Positions 1-8,288 of a DNA stretch of 64,000 nucleotides are shown one piece after another. Both the position numbers and the translations under genes were made by a program. The stretch covers positions 3,534,001 through 3,598,000 of the forward strand of contig NZ_SNXU01000001.1 in the NCBI RefSeq assembly GCF_004362515.1, read 5' to 3'. Under the pieces are notes generated by a model, which saw only the letters and a list, made by a program, of their open reading frames with translations, ran no database searches and had not been told where the DNA came from. This DNA is from Actinokineospora alba (GTDB lineage: Bacteria > Actinomycetota > Actinomycetes > Mycobacteriales > Pseudonocardiaceae). Numbering within the stretch: the first letter of the stretch is position 1; the number at the start of each line of letters is the position of its first letter.

Positions 1-2006
1 TCGACGTGCAGTACGCGCAGAACAAGATGTGGGACATGCTCAAGGAGAAGTACGGGCGCGACGGGCATGACGGCAACGGCCAGTGGCCCGAGGCGCACGT
101 CGGGATGAACGAGGGCAACGCCTACTCCTATTGCGAGGCAAGCGCTTCGGCCGACTACACCCGGTTCGGCCGCAACCAGGGCAGCACCAACCAGCTGACC
201 GCGATCGACGTCCTCGGCCACGAGGTCGGCCACAGCATCGATTGCCGCACCCCCGGCGGCATGAGCCGACAGGGCGAGGCTTATGGCCTCAGTGAGTCGA
301 TCGGCGACATCTTCGGCACCCTGACCGAGCACTACGCCAACAACCCGAACGACACCCCGGACTACCTGATCGGCGAAAAGGTCGACTTCGGCGGCAGCGG
401 CAAGCCGCTGCGCAACATGTACGACCCGTCGAAGGGGCTCAACGCGGACCCGAGCTGCTGGAAGTCGGGCCTGCCCGCGTCGCACGGCTCGGCCGGGCCG
501 CAGAACCACTGGTTCTACCTGCTCGCCGAGGGCTCGAACCCGGGCGGCGGCAAGCCGGTCAGCACGACCTGCAACAGCTCGTCGGTGACCGGCATCGGCA
601 TCTGGAAGGCGGGGGAGATCTTCTACCACTCGATGCTGCGCAAGACCTCCAACTGGTCGTACGCGAAGTCCCGGGTGGCCACCCTGGGCGCGGCCAAGGA
701 CCTGTACACCAGCAGCTGCACCGAGTTCGACACCGTCAAGGCCGCGTGGGACGCGGTGAGCGTGCCCGCGCAGTCCGGCGAGCCGACCTGCTCGGTGACC
801 AACCCACCGACGTCCACCACCCCGACCACGGGGCCGACCACGACCACCGCGCCGACGTCGAGCACGCCGCCGCCCAGTGGCACGGTCCCGGACATCGACG
901 TGGCGAAGGTGAAGGCGCACCTGAACCAGTTCCAGACCATCGCCGACAACAACTCAGGGAACCGGGTCGGCGGATCGGCGGGCTTCCAGGCGTCGCTGAG
1001 CTATGTGAAGGGCAAGCTCGAGAACGCCGGGTACACCACCCGGATCCACGAGTTCAGCTACTTCGGCCGCACGGGCCGCAACCTGATCGCGGACCTGCCC
1101 GGGCGCGGTGACCCCAACCAGGTCGTCATGCTCGGCGCCCACCTCGACAGCGTCTCCGCCGGACCCGGCATCAACGACAACGGCTCCGGGTCTGGCGTTG
1201 CCCTTGAGGTCGCGCTGCAGTACGCGTCCAGTGGGGCCAAGGGCGCCAAGGCGATCCGCTTCGGCTGGTGGGACTTCGAGGAATCCGGTCTGATCGGGTC
1301 CGCGGAGTACTTGAAGTCGTTGCCTGCCACGGAGAAGACGAAGATCAAGAACTACTTGAACTTCGACATGGTCGGCTCGCCCAACGGCGGCTACTTCATC
1401 AACAACATCACCACCGACACCGGCAAGGTCCTCAAGGCGTACTACGACTCGATCAACGTCTCGACCGAGGAGAACACCGAAGGCGCGGGCCGCTCGGACG
1501 ACAAGTCCTTCAAGGACGCGGGAATCCCGACCAGCGGTGTCGCCTCGGGCGCCAGCTACAAGATGACCGCCACCCAGGCGGGCAAGTGGGGCGGACAGGC
1601 GGGCGTCGCCTTCGACAAGTGCTACCACCAGTCGTGCGACAACCTGTCCAACATCAACTCCACCGTCCTCGACCGCAGCGCCGACGCCGCCGCCTACGGT
1701 GCGTGGAAGCTGACCGGCGTCACCGCGGGCACGCCGCCCACGAGCACCACCAACCCGACGACCACCAACCCGACGACCACCAACCCGACGACCAACCCGA
1801 CGACCACGAACCCCACGACCAACCCGACCACGACCCCGCCGCCTGCCTGCACCCTGCCCGCGTGGAGCGCGCAGGAGTTCTACTGGACCGGCAGCGAGGT
1901 CTCGCACATGGGCCGCAAGTGGCGGGCCACCCAGGTGCCCTACAACCAGGAACCGGGCACCACCGGTCCTTGGGGCAGCCCGTGGCAGGACTTCGGTTCC
2001 TGCTGA
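1..2006 (+). CDS. Secreted M4-M28 double metallopeptidase, 5'-truncated
   Basis: Open at the left window edge, so the signal peptide and propeptide lie outside. The first domain (about residues 1-260 of the visible part) is thermolysin-like (M4/gluzincin): HEVGH zinc helix, a downstream ESIGDIFG helix supplying the third ligand, and a later QNHWFY segment that fits the M4 active-site histidine. A Thr/Pro linker follows, then an M28 aminopeptidase domain with GAHLDSV, the metal-bridging NDNGSGSG, the EESG pair and NFDMVG. A second linker (1740-1845) is built of near-identical Thr-Thr-Asn-Pro units, and the protein ends in a small Trp-rich domain resembling chitin-binding CBM5/12 modules. It probably degrades extracellular protein; the fusion pairs an endo- with an exopeptidase. 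Its stop is followed by a strong terminator. Confidence 0.9.
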   Translation, partial: DVQYAQNKMWDMLKEKYGRDGHDGNGQWPEAHVGMNEGNAYSYCEASASADYTRFGRNQGSTNQLTAIDVLGHEVGHSIDCRTPGGMSRQGEAYGLSESIGDIFGTLTEHYANNPNDTPDYLIGEKVDFGGSGKPLRNMYDPSKGLNADPSCWKSGLPASHGSAGPQNHWFYLLAEGSNPGGGKPVSTTCNSSSVTGIGIWKAGEIFYHSMLRKTSNWSYAKSRVATLGAAKDLYTSSCTEFDTVKAAWDAVSVPAQSGEPTCSVTNPPTSTTPTTGPTTTTAPTSSTPPPSGTVPDIDVAKVKAHLNQFQTIADNNSGNRVGGSAGFQASLSYVKGKLENAGYTTRIHEFSYFGRTGRNLIADLPGRGDPNQVVMLGAHLDSVSAGPGINDNGSGSGVALEVALQYASSGAKGAKAIRFGWWDFEESGLIGSAEYLKSLPATEKTKIKNYLNFDMVGSPNGGYFINNITTDTGKVLKAYYDSINVSTEENTEGAGRSDDKSFKDAGIPTSGVASGASYKMTATQAGKWGGQAGVAFDKCYHQSCDNLSNINSTVLDRSADAAAYGAWKLTGVTAGTPPTSTTNPTTTNPTTTNPTTNPTTTNPTTNPTTTPPPACTLPAWSAQEFYWTGSEVSHMGRKWRATQVPYNQEPGTTGPWGSPWQDFGSC

Positions 2007-2031
2007 CAGGACGCGAATAGTCAGGTGTGAC

Positions 2032-2071
2032 CCGGTGGCCCGGTCGGAATTCGTTCCGACCGGGCCACCGG
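2032..2071 (+). terminator. Strong rho-independent-like hairpin with TTCG loop
   Basis: A perfect 18-bp stem (2032-2049 with 2054-2071) closes a TTCG tetraloop just downstream of the protease stop. It also argues that the regulator reading frame, which is open from 2035, does not start there. Confidence 0.85.
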
Positions 2072-2190
2072 CGCGTTCAGGGAATTACCGTGTCTTGTTC
2101 CTGACAATGTCCGGTACTGGCGGCCCGCGCCCGGTTACAGTGACCGCCAGTGATTTGGCTGTTGAGTTCAGGTCAACCGAGAACGGGTCC

Positions 2191-3201
2191 ATGTATCTGC
2201 TTGAGCCGGTCGGGCTGAGCGAGTCCGACAACGCGGCGTATGTCGCACTGGTCGGCGCGCGGAAGGTCACCGCGGCCGAACTGGCCAAGCTCGTCAACGT
2301 GTCCACCGCGTCGGCGGGCCGCTCCCTGCGGCGGCTGACCGACGCGGGTCTGGTGACCAGGCTGCGGACCCGGCCGACCCGTTTCGTGCCCGCGCCCCCC
2401 GAGGTCGCCGTGGAGGCCCTGGTCGCCCGGCGGCAGCAGGACCTGCGGGACCTGCGCGCCGACTCCCGGGAGCTGGCGCAGCGGCTCGACGAGACGTTCC
2501 CGACGATCCGCGCCGGACTGGTGGAGCTGGTCGACGGCTACGAGGCGACCACCCAGCACATCGCCCAGGCGCAGCTGGGAGCTCAGGAGGAGGTGCTGGT
2601 TGTCGACGCGCCGCCCTACCTCGACGTGTCGCCGGTGCAGAACCTGCAGGAACTGCAACTGCTGGAACGCGGGGTGCCGTACCGCGCGATCTACGACCGG
2701 TCCTCGCTGGAGATGGCGGGCCACTACGACTTCATGATGGAGTGCGTGCGGGCCGGTGAACAGGCACGCACGATGAACGCCGTGACGATGAAGATGCTGA
2801 TCATCGACCGCAAGGTCGCCTTCGTCCCGAACGTGTTCGGCGGCGGGGAGACCAGTTCCGCGCTCATCGTCCGGGCCTCGCCCCTGCTCGACGCCCTGCT
2901 GGAGTGCTTCGAGTGGCTGTGGGCGAAAGCCGTTCCGGTGGGCGGTGATCCGGCTGATCGCGACGCGGGCCTGCCGCGTCCCGGCGAGCCGACCCAGCGC
3001 GACCGGCGGCTGCTGGCGCTGATGGCCACCGGGATGAAGGACCGCGCCATCGCCCGCACGCTCGGCATCACCGAGCGGACGCTGAGCAGGCACATCCACG
3101 AGCTGATGACCTCCTTGGAGGCCGACACCCGCTTCCAGGCGGGGATGCAGGCTTTCCGCCGCGGCTGGCTGCGCCCGTCCGGGGAGGACGGGCGGGACTG
3201 A
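2191..3201 (+). CDS. TrmB-like / LuxR-type two-HTH transcriptional regulator
   Basis: 336 residues from ATG 2191; the frame is open upstream but runs through the protease terminator. The N-terminal part is a winged helix of TrmB type (YVALVGARKVTAAELAK...STASAGRSLRRL) followed by a helical linker (ARRQQDLRDLRADSRELAQRL). The middle resembles the effector-binding half of TrmB-like proteins. The C-terminus is a LuxR-class HTH (RDRRLLALMATGMKDRAIAR, then TERTLSRHI). It has no receiver domain. A paralogue with the same layout lies at 15052-16035, and each follows a secreted metalloprotease gene on the same strand, so control of protease expression is plausible but not shown. Confidence 0.75.
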   Translation: MYLLEPVGLSESDNAAYVALVGARKVTAAELAKLVNVSTASAGRSLRRLTDAGLVTRLRTRPTRFVPAPPEVAVEALVARRQQDLRDLRADSRELAQRLDETFPTIRAGLVELVDGYEATTQHIAQAQLGAQEEVLVVDAPPYLDVSPVQNLQELQLLERGVPYRAIYDRSSLEMAGHYDFMMECVRAGEQARTMNAVTMKMLIIDRKVAFVPNVFGGGETSSALIVRASPLLDALLECFEWLWAKAVPVGGDPADRDAGLPRPGEPTQRDRRLLALMATGMKDRAIARTLGITERTLSRHIHELMTSLEADTRFQAGMQAFRRGWLRPSGEDGRD

Positions 3202-3298
3202 CCGGTGTCCGACATTGTCCGGTTTCGACGGTCCATTTCGATCATGGTTGCCCTACCGTCGTGCGGAACCCGCGAGCCTGGAGGTGGACGGCAGCACG

Positions 3299-3742
3299 AT
3301 GTCACCTTTAGCCCGACTCAACGCCTACCTGTCCGAACAACGCGACCGCCGTGCCGCCCGCCGCGTCGCCCGCCGTTCGCTGCGCGGGCTCGCCGTCAGC
3401 CCGGATCCGTTGCACCGCCACCACTTGCTCGGCCAACTCGCCGCCGCACTGCGGATGACCGCGGACTTCGGCGCCGCCCACGTGCTCGAACTCCTGCGGC
3501 GCAGCGAGGCTCAACTGGCCTGGGAGGAGCGGTCCTCGGCAAGCGACGATCCGCTGGCAGGCGACCCCGCCGTCGCCGAGGTTCTCGACGCGCTGGCGAC
3601 CACGGCAGGCGCCGAGGCCCGCGCCCGCCTGGTGCTCGCCCTCCATGAGGCCGCCGCGCCATGGATCGCCGCCCACGTCCGCCGAGGCGACATCCTGCTC
3701 GACGTCGCCGCCGCCTACCGACGGCTCGCGTCAGGTCAGTGA
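3299..3742 (+). CDS. Hypothetical protein, 147 aa
   Basis: Start ATG 3299 is chosen because a GGAGGT lies about 13 nt upstream; the frame is open from 3215. The product begins MSPLARLNAYLSEQ, is rich in Ala, Arg and Leu, predicted helical, without signal peptide, membrane segment or recognisable motif. It follows the regulator by about 100 bp on the same strand. Codon usage (G/C in third positions) looks coding. I do not recognise the family. Confidence 0.55.
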   Translation: MSPLARLNAYLSEQRDRRAARRVARRSLRGLAVSPDPLHRHHLLGQLAAALRMTADFGAAHVLELLRRSEAQLAWEERSSASDDPLAGDPAVAEVLDALATTAGAEARARLVLALHEAAAPWIAAHVRRGDILLDVAAAYRRLASGQ

Positions 3743-4023
3743 TCATCACCCGATGATCTTCACCCAATCGAATGATCGACAAGACCACGCCGGACCGGAA
3801 AGGTAAGCTTCCAGCGCGAATGCTCCAGCTTGGCCGACATCGCGCTCAACGCGGCCACCGCCGAAGCCATGCTCGCGCAGGTGCCTGCCCCCCTTCCCGC
3901 CTGACTGATCCGCCTCCCCGAAATTCAAGGTTTGGGTCACCTGCTGTGTGACGGTGCGGCCGGTTGGGGACCGTGGTCGGGTGCCGCCACGGTCCCCTTA
4001 GCCGGCGGTGGGGGGCCGATTGC
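3743..4023. other. Intergenic stretch with a short coding-like remnant
   Basis: No convincing gene. On the plus strand a short frame ending at a TGA at about 3903 reads like the C-terminal tail of a protein (SFQREC...LADIALNAATAEAM...), without a start, so it may be a remnant. The right part is the terminator and dispersed repeat listed separately. Confidence 0.35.
3966..3997 (-). terminator. Terminator of the PatA/PatG-like operon
   Basis: An 11-bp perfect stem (3966-3976 with 3987-3997) with a 10-nt loop lies 27 nt past the stop of the last operon gene. A related sequence (28 of 32 bases at 3970-4001) occurs at 52763-52794, also downstream of a gene. Confidence 0.65.
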
Positions 4024-4344
4024 CTACGCCTGGCAGCCCGCGACCTCCGGGTAGTCGCAACGCGACGTCGCCGGGTTCGGTCCCGAATCCTGCACATAGT
4101 GCAGACGTTGTCCGTCGTGTCCCATCGCGCACGGCAGCTCATAAGCGTGTTCGTGCGCGACGCAGGCGATGTAGTGGTCGCACTTGGTGGGATGCGGGTA
4201 GTTGCCGTCCGCCTTGTCCGAGCAGTCGAAGGCGAAGCTCGCCGGGACCACGGCGATCATGCCGCCGTCTCGGGTGGCGCCGGAGCGGTAGCGGCCGGTC
4301 GCCGGAGCGAGTGCCTGGTGGGCGGTGAAGCCGGGGAATGCCAT
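4024..4344 (-). CDS. Small CBM14 (peritrophin-A)-like six-cysteine protein
   Basis: 106 residues; AAGGAG precedes the ATG. Residues about 38-105 carry six cysteines in a CBM14 (peritrophin-A) arrangement with aromatic residues between them (FDCSDK, PTKCDHYIAC, ELPCAMG, SRCDYP, GCQA). That fold binds chitin and is stapled by three disulfides. There is no signal peptide; the first 37 residues (FTAHQALAPATGRYRSGA...VVPAS) look like a short leader or adaptor. CBM14 is mainly a eukaryotic extracellular module, so its place as last gene of a subtilase operon is unusual. It could be a substrate or secreted product of the neighbouring protease, which is inference only. Confidence 0.7.
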   Translation of the reverse strand: MAFPGFTAHQALAPATGRYRSGATRDGGMIAVVPASFAFDCSDKADGNYPHPTKCDHYIACVAHEHAYELPCAMGHDGQRLHYVQDSGPNPATSRCDYPEVAGCQA

Positions 4345-4356
4345 GGTTCTCCTTGC

Positions 4357-5250
4357 TCAGCGGTCGTAGTACGGGGCGAGCGGGCTAGCCAGGAACGGGA
4401 ACTGCTCGGTGACATCCACCCGCGCGGCATGTTTCTCCGTGACGCCGGTGGTGCGGTGGGTGTAGGTGAAGACGACGTTCACCAGCGTGCGCACACCCGA
4501 GAGCCGCGACGGGGTGACCTCGACGCCGGTCAGCGACAGGCTGCGGGCGAACTGCTCGGTGGCGTGGGCGTAGATGGCCGGGTAGCGCATCGCCAGGTAG
4601 TTGACCGCGCGGTGCTCATCGGTGGCGCCCGCGTTGTCCGCCAGCTGCTGGATCCGGGCGAACAGCTCCCGGGCGGCGGCCTGGAAGTCGTTCTCCGCCA
4701 AGGCTTCCGGGCGGGGGATCGCGGCGATGAAGGACTCGGTGTCGAACGAGTACACCTGGTCGAAGGCGAGCATCGGCACGATGAGGCCGTTGCACATGTC
4801 GGCGGGGGCGAGCCCGGCGGCGGCGCCGATGATTACGTCGATGTCGCCGGACACCGGGGCCGGGCGGATCGCCTCGATCACCATGTCCAGGTCGGTGGCG
4901 TCGCGGGGGAGCAGCAGGTAGGACTCCTGACCCTCGATGGAGAACACCCAGCACAGCTGCCGCGCCAGGTAGCGGTTCGCCGGGTCGGAGAGCACCGCGT
5001 GCGCGGTCTCGCGGTCGGTCAGGCCCGCGGTGTCGGCGCGGCCGGTGGCCTGGGCGAACTCCTTCTCCAGCCCCAGGCTGGGGAAGCGGGGTTCGATCCG
5101 GCCGATCGCGTACACGTACCGGACGTTCACGGACTTGGGGCCGCCCGCCGGGCGCACCCCGGGTGCGGGGGCCGCGGCGGGCACGATCGAGGCCGGGCCA
5201 GGGGTGGGATCGACGGCGTCGAGTAGCTCGGTCATCTGTCCTTCGCTCAT
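4357..5250 (-). CDS. PatG C-terminal-domain-like protein
   Basis: 297 residues. After a Pro/Ala-rich start, residues about 40-290 (VRYVYAIGRIEPRFPSLGLE, NRYLARQLCWVFSIEGQ, SYLLLPRD, DIDVIIGAAAGLAP) resemble the C-terminal domain of unknown function of the cyanobactin macrocyclase PatG and related PatA/PatG-family proteases. Here it is a separate protein without a protease domain. The gene abuts the 61-aa gene upstream (0-nt gap) and lies 12 nt before the CBM14 gene, so it is co-transcribed with the PatA-like subtilase. An alternative start is Met6 at 5235. It probably acts with the subtilase in peptide maturation or recognition; the assignment is by recalled family features. Confidence 0.65.
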   Translation of the reverse strand: MSEGQMTELLDAVDPTPGPASIVPAAAPAPGVRPAGGPKSVNVRYVYAIGRIEPRFPSLGLEKEFAQATGRADTAGLTDRETAHAVLSDPANRYLARQLCWVFSIEGQESYLLLPRDATDLDMVIEAIRPAPVSGDIDVIIGAAAGLAPADMCNGLIVPMLAFDQVYSFDTESFIAAIPRPEALAENDFQAAARELFARIQQLADNAGATDEHRAVNYLAMRYPAIYAHATEQFARSLSLTGVEVTPSRLSGVRTLVNVVFTYTHRTTGVTEKHAARVDVTEQFPFLASPLAPYYDR

Positions 5251-5436
5251 CTACTTGGTGGTGCGGGGCGCGAATGACACCCAGCGGTTGAGGGCGGCGG
5301 CCCGCTTGGTGCAGCCGCCGCAGGGTTTGATTCCGGCGGAGGACGTGGCGCGCTTGATGACGTCGCCGAGCCCGACCTCCTCCTCGACCAGGAATCCGGG
5401 CAGTCGGATCTTGCGTGGGGCGCGCTCTTGGGTCAT
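5251..5436 (-). CDS. 61-aa conserved-looking CGGC protein
   Basis: A textbook AGAAGGAG sits 5 nt before the ATG, inside the end of the protease gene (1-nt gap), so translation is coupled. The product begins with basic residues, then IRLPGFLVEEEVGLGDVIKR, then GIKPCGGCTKRAAALNRW. The CxxC in a basic helix-like context could bind metal or be redox active. The small size and position between a PatA-like protease and a PatG-like protein would also fit a processed precursor, but there is no obvious core-recognition repeat. Function unknown. Confidence 0.7.
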   Translation of the reverse strand: MTQERAPRKIRLPGFLVEEEVGLGDVIKRATSSAGIKPCGGCTKRAAALNRWVSFAPRTTK

Positions 5437-5437
5437 G

Positions 5438-6283
5438 TCAGCTCCTTCTCACAGCGTCGTGGATGGCGACGGCGTCCAGCAGCGGCGGTACCAGGCCGCG
5501 TCCCGACCGGCCGCGCACCGCCGCCCGCACGGTGGCGGCGTCGACGTGCGGCGCGAGCGACCAGGCCAGGGCGATCGCGCCGGTGACCAGGGGCGCGGCG
5601 GCGCTGGTCCCGCCGAACGCGGCGAACCCGCCGGACGCGCTCAGGCTCACCAGCCGCGCACCCGGCGCGCGGACTCCGGTGCGGGCGATCGACCCGCCCA
5701 GGTTCGACGCGGCCAGCGGCGCGCCCGTGTCATCGCAGGCGGTCACCGGGATGACCCAGGGGTGGGTGGTGAGCGGTGATCCGCCGAGCCGGGATTCGTT
5801 TCCGGTCGCGGCGACCACGAGCACCCCGCTGCGCGCGGCGTGGTCGAGGGCTTCGGTGAGGAAGTGGGCCCCACTGGGCGCGGCACCGGTGAAAGCGGCG
5901 CTGACGTTGATGATCCTGGCGCCCGCCGCGACACACTCGACGATGCCGTCGGCGAGCACGGCAGGCGCGGTCGGGGCGCCGTCCTCGGTGAAGATGGGCC
6001 GCAGCAGCAGCGGACACCGCGGCACCAGCCCGGGCGCCGCGGTTCCCCGCCGCGCGCCCAGCACGCCCGCGACCAGGGTGCCGTGCCCGCAGGCGGCGCT
6101 CGAGGTGACGGCGCAGGCGCCGGGGCGGACCTCGGTGATCGGGGCCGCGAGTTCGGGGTGGTCGAGCACGGCGGGCCCGTCGAGCACACCGACGCGGATC
6201 GCCGGGTCGCCGACCGACCAGGCCATGAGCCGGTCCAACCCGGTCAGGACGAGCGCAGGCGTGCCTGTATGGACCCCGGACAC
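5438..6283 (-). CDS. PatA-like S8 subtilisin family protease
   Basis: 281 residues from GTG 6283, preceded by GGGGGAGG at 8 nt. The catalytic triad is intact: Asp35 (VGVLDGP), His67 (CGHGTLVAG) and Ser227 (GGTSAAAP), with oxyanion Asn162 (TGNES). The protein lacks a signal peptide and propeptide and is the size of a bare catalytic domain. That matches cytoplasmic cyanobactin-type PatA/PatG proteases rather than secreted subtilisins. It is first gene of the operon ending at 4024, whose second and third genes (CGGC protein, PatG-like domain) strengthen the link to peptide maturation. No YcaO, dehydrogenase or prenyltransferase gene is next to it. Confidence 0.85.
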   Translation of the reverse strand: MSGVHTGTPALVLTGLDRLMAWSVGDPAIRVGVLDGPAVLDHPELAAPITEVRPGACAVTSSAACGHGTLVAGVLGARRGTAAPGLVPRCPLLLRPIFTEDGAPTAPAVLADGIVECVAAGARIINVSAAFTGAAPSGAHFLTEALDHAARSGVLVVAATGNESRLGGSPLTTHPWVIPVTACDDTGAPLAASNLGGSIARTGVRAPGARLVSLSASGGFAAFGGTSAAAPLVTGAIALAWSLAPHVDAATVRAAVRGRSGRGLVPPLLDAVAIHDAVRRS

Positions 6284-6393
6284 GCTGATGGCCTCCCCCT
6301 CGGCTCAGTGCCGCGATGATCGTGCAGCAGCCAAGGGGCCCTGAGCAAGATCGCGCACGCGAATACGCTGTGACATGGCGCCCAGGGGGCGCG

Positions 6394-6495
6394 GCTCGGT
6401 CGCTTTGATGGTGACGTTTCGGGGGGCCCGCACGAACACTGCCAACTTCGATGGCGTGTTCGTGCGGGCCCCCCGAAACGTCACCGCGACCGAGC
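6394..6495. repeat. Long perfect inverted repeat (hairpin)
   Basis: A 30-bp perfect inverted repeat (6410-6439 with 6456-6485) has a further 4-bp stem after a 1-nt bulge, and an outer 10-bp stem (6394-6403 with 6486-6495). It sits between two minus-strand genes, downstream of the hydrolase and upstream of the subtilase operon. It could terminate the hydrolase transcript or be a mobile palindromic element; no transposase is present. Confidence 0.8.
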
Positions 6496-6546
6496 GGGTG
6501 GGTGGCTGGGCGGCACGGGCTCCACTTGGGGGCGGTGGCGTAAGTC

Positions 6547-7185
6547 CTAGGGGACGTGGTCGCGGAACCACTCTGCGGCCAGGTCTGCGACCCGGTCCAG
6601 GGTGCCCGGTTCCTCGAACAGGTGGGTCGCGCCGGGGACGACCTCGATTCGGTTCGGCGCTGAGAGTGCTCTGCTCGCCTGTTCGTTGAGGGTGAGCACC
6701 TCGGTGTCCAGTCCGCCGACGATGAGCAGGGTGGGTGCTTCGACCCGGCCCAGCGCGTCACCGGCCAGGTCGGGCCTACCTCCCCGGGACACGACGGCCC
6801 GCACCGAGTGGTCGTCGGCGGCCGCGACCAGAGCCGCCGCCGCGCCGGTGCTGGCGCCGAAGAGGCCCATCGGGAGTCCACGCACTGCCAGCTGCCCGCG
6901 GATCTGCTCCACCGCCGTCGAGACCCTCGACGCGAGCAGGTCGATGTCGAAGCGGAGTTCCCTGGTCCGCAGGTCGACCTGTTCCTCCTCCTCGGTCAGC
7001 AGGTCCATGAGCAGGGTGGCGAATCCGCTGTCCCGCAGCACCTTGGCCACCGCGCGGTTGCGGCTGCTGTGCCGGGAGCTGCCGGAGCCGTGGGCGAACA
7101 CGACGATCCCGCGCGCCTCGGCCGGTACCGCCAGGTCACCGGGCAACTCACCGCCCGAGGACTCGATGACGACCGGAACAGACAT
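6547..7185 (-). CDS. Alpha/beta hydrolase (dienelactone hydrolase-like)
   Basis: 212 residues, soluble. The fold begins with a GIVVFAHGSGSSRHS oxyanion loop; the nucleophile elbow is GASTG, the acid is in GGLDTEV and the base in GATHLFEE, giving a complete Ser-Asp-His triad. Length and motif spacing match the small dienelactone hydrolase-like family found in actinobacteria, often near stress genes. The true substrate is unknown. It is probably monocistronic, ending at the long hairpin at 6394-6495. Confidence 0.8.
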   Translation of the reverse strand: MSVPVVIESSGGELPGDLAVPAEARGIVVFAHGSGSSRHSSRNRAVAKVLRDSGFATLLMDLLTEEEEQVDLRTRELRFDIDLLASRVSTAVEQIRGQLAVRGLPMGLFGASTGAAAALVAAADDHSVRAVVSRGGRPDLAGDALGRVEAPTLLIVGGLDTEVLTLNEQASRALSAPNRIEVVPGATHLFEEPGTLDRVADLAAEWFRDHVP

Positions 7186-7287
7186 CCCGCCTCCCTCCCG
7201 GTGGATAACCGGGACCGGCCCCGCCGAAACGCCGCGATTGGCCGCGCGCGGTTCGGGTAACCCAACTCAGCCGGAAGGAGGTTCCAC

Positions 7288-7947
7288 ATGTCGAAAGACG
7301 GCAGCCACAAGCACGACGTGAAACGCACTCGCCTCCGGGCGGACCGTGAGCGGCGGGGCATCCCGCACGAGCAGGCCGACGAAGCCGCCACCGAGGAACC
7401 GCGCCAGGACAATCCGCAGCAAGACGACGCGCCCGCCGAGCTGGCCCCGACCTCGCTGAGCAAGGGCAGCCGCTCGATGGACGACCCGATCCCGGACAAC
7501 ATCATCGAGCTGCGCAGCGCCGCGTTCACCGACCACACGCTGATTCCCAACCGGTTCGCGCACGACGGGGACAACGCCTCCCCGCCGCTGCAGTGGACGC
7601 CGCCGCCCGAGGGCACCGAGGAACTGGTCCTGGTCTGCGAGGACCGGGACGCGCCGGACGGCACCTTCGTGCACTGGGTCGCGACCGGCATCTCGCCGGA
7701 GGTGAACGAACTACCCGAGGGGAAGCTGCCCGACGGCGTCACCCAGGGCCGCAACAGCTGGGGCGGCACCGGCTGGGACGGGCCCGCGCCCCCGGTTGGC
7801 GACGACCCGCACCGGTACTTCTTCCGCCTCTACGCGGTCGACGAACCGCTCGGCCTCGGCGCGGACGCGACGGCCGACCAGGTGCACGACGCGGTCCGGG
7901 GCCACAAGCTGGCCGCGGGCACCCTTGTCGGACTCTTCGGCCGCTGA
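7288..7947 (+). CDS. YbhB/YbcL family PEBP (Raf kinase inhibitor-like) protein
   Basis: 219 residues with AAGGAGG just upstream of ATG 7288. A charged, disordered N-terminal extension of about 65 residues (ending SLSKGSRSMDD) precedes the phosphatidylethanolamine-binding-protein fold. Its hallmarks are visible: DGDNASPPLQW, CEDRDAPDGTFVHWVA and GPAPPVGDDPHRYFFRLYA. Bacterial members are cytosolic ligand-binding proteins of uncertain role. A DUF2795 gene follows after 15 nt, so the two are probably one transcript. Confidence 0.9.
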   Translation: MSKDGSHKHDVKRTRLRADRERRGIPHEQADEAATEEPRQDNPQQDDAPAELAPTSLSKGSRSMDDPIPDNIIELRSAAFTDHTLIPNRFAHDGDNASPPLQWTPPPEGTEELVLVCEDRDAPDGTFVHWVATGISPEVNELPEGKLPDGVTQGRNSWGGTGWDGPAPPVGDDPHRYFFRLYAVDEPLGLGADATADQVHDAVRGHKLAAGTLVGLFGR

Positions 7948-7962
7948 GGTGGAGGCTCGACC

Positions 7963-8151
7963 ATGGCGACTGACCGGTACCGGCTGCACGAAGCCCTGTC
8001 CCAGGCGGACTTCCCGGCCGACAAGGACTACCTGCTGCGCCGCGCGGAGGAGGCGGACGCCGACAGCGACACCATGAAGGAGCTGCGGTCCATCCCGCCG
8101 GACTCCTATGCCAACCTCGACGAGATCCTGCGCTCGGTGACGACCGAGTAA
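7963..8151 (+). CDS. DUF2795 family small protein
   Basis: 62 residues, closely behind the PEBP gene, with a GAGGTGGAGG stretch before the ATG. The pattern (LHEALSQADFPADKDYLLRRAEE... followed by LRSIPPDSYANLDEIL) matches the small helical DUF2795 proteins of actinobacteria, of unknown function. No membrane segment or signal. Confidence 0.8.
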   Translation: MATDRYRLHEALSQADFPADKDYLLRRAEEADADSDTMKELRSIPPDSYANLDEILRSVTTE

Positions 8152-8288
8152 TTTCTCGCGCGCGCCGCCCGACCCCGTGGACGTTGAGCGGGGGCGGTGC
8201 GGCGCGCTCTGCCGCCACCACGCAGGGTTTGTCCCCGACGACCGCGGGTACCCGGTCGGCAGTGTCCACACGGCGCGGGAGGGGTCCG

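Noticed and set aside
2035..2190. Upstream extension of the first regulator
   Set aside because: Starts inside the strong terminator hairpin and has no ribosome site; ATG 2191 fits the family's N-terminus.
3746..3940. 64-aa minus-strand frame
   Set aside because: No ribosome site or recognisable sequence; opposite a short plus-strand remnant.
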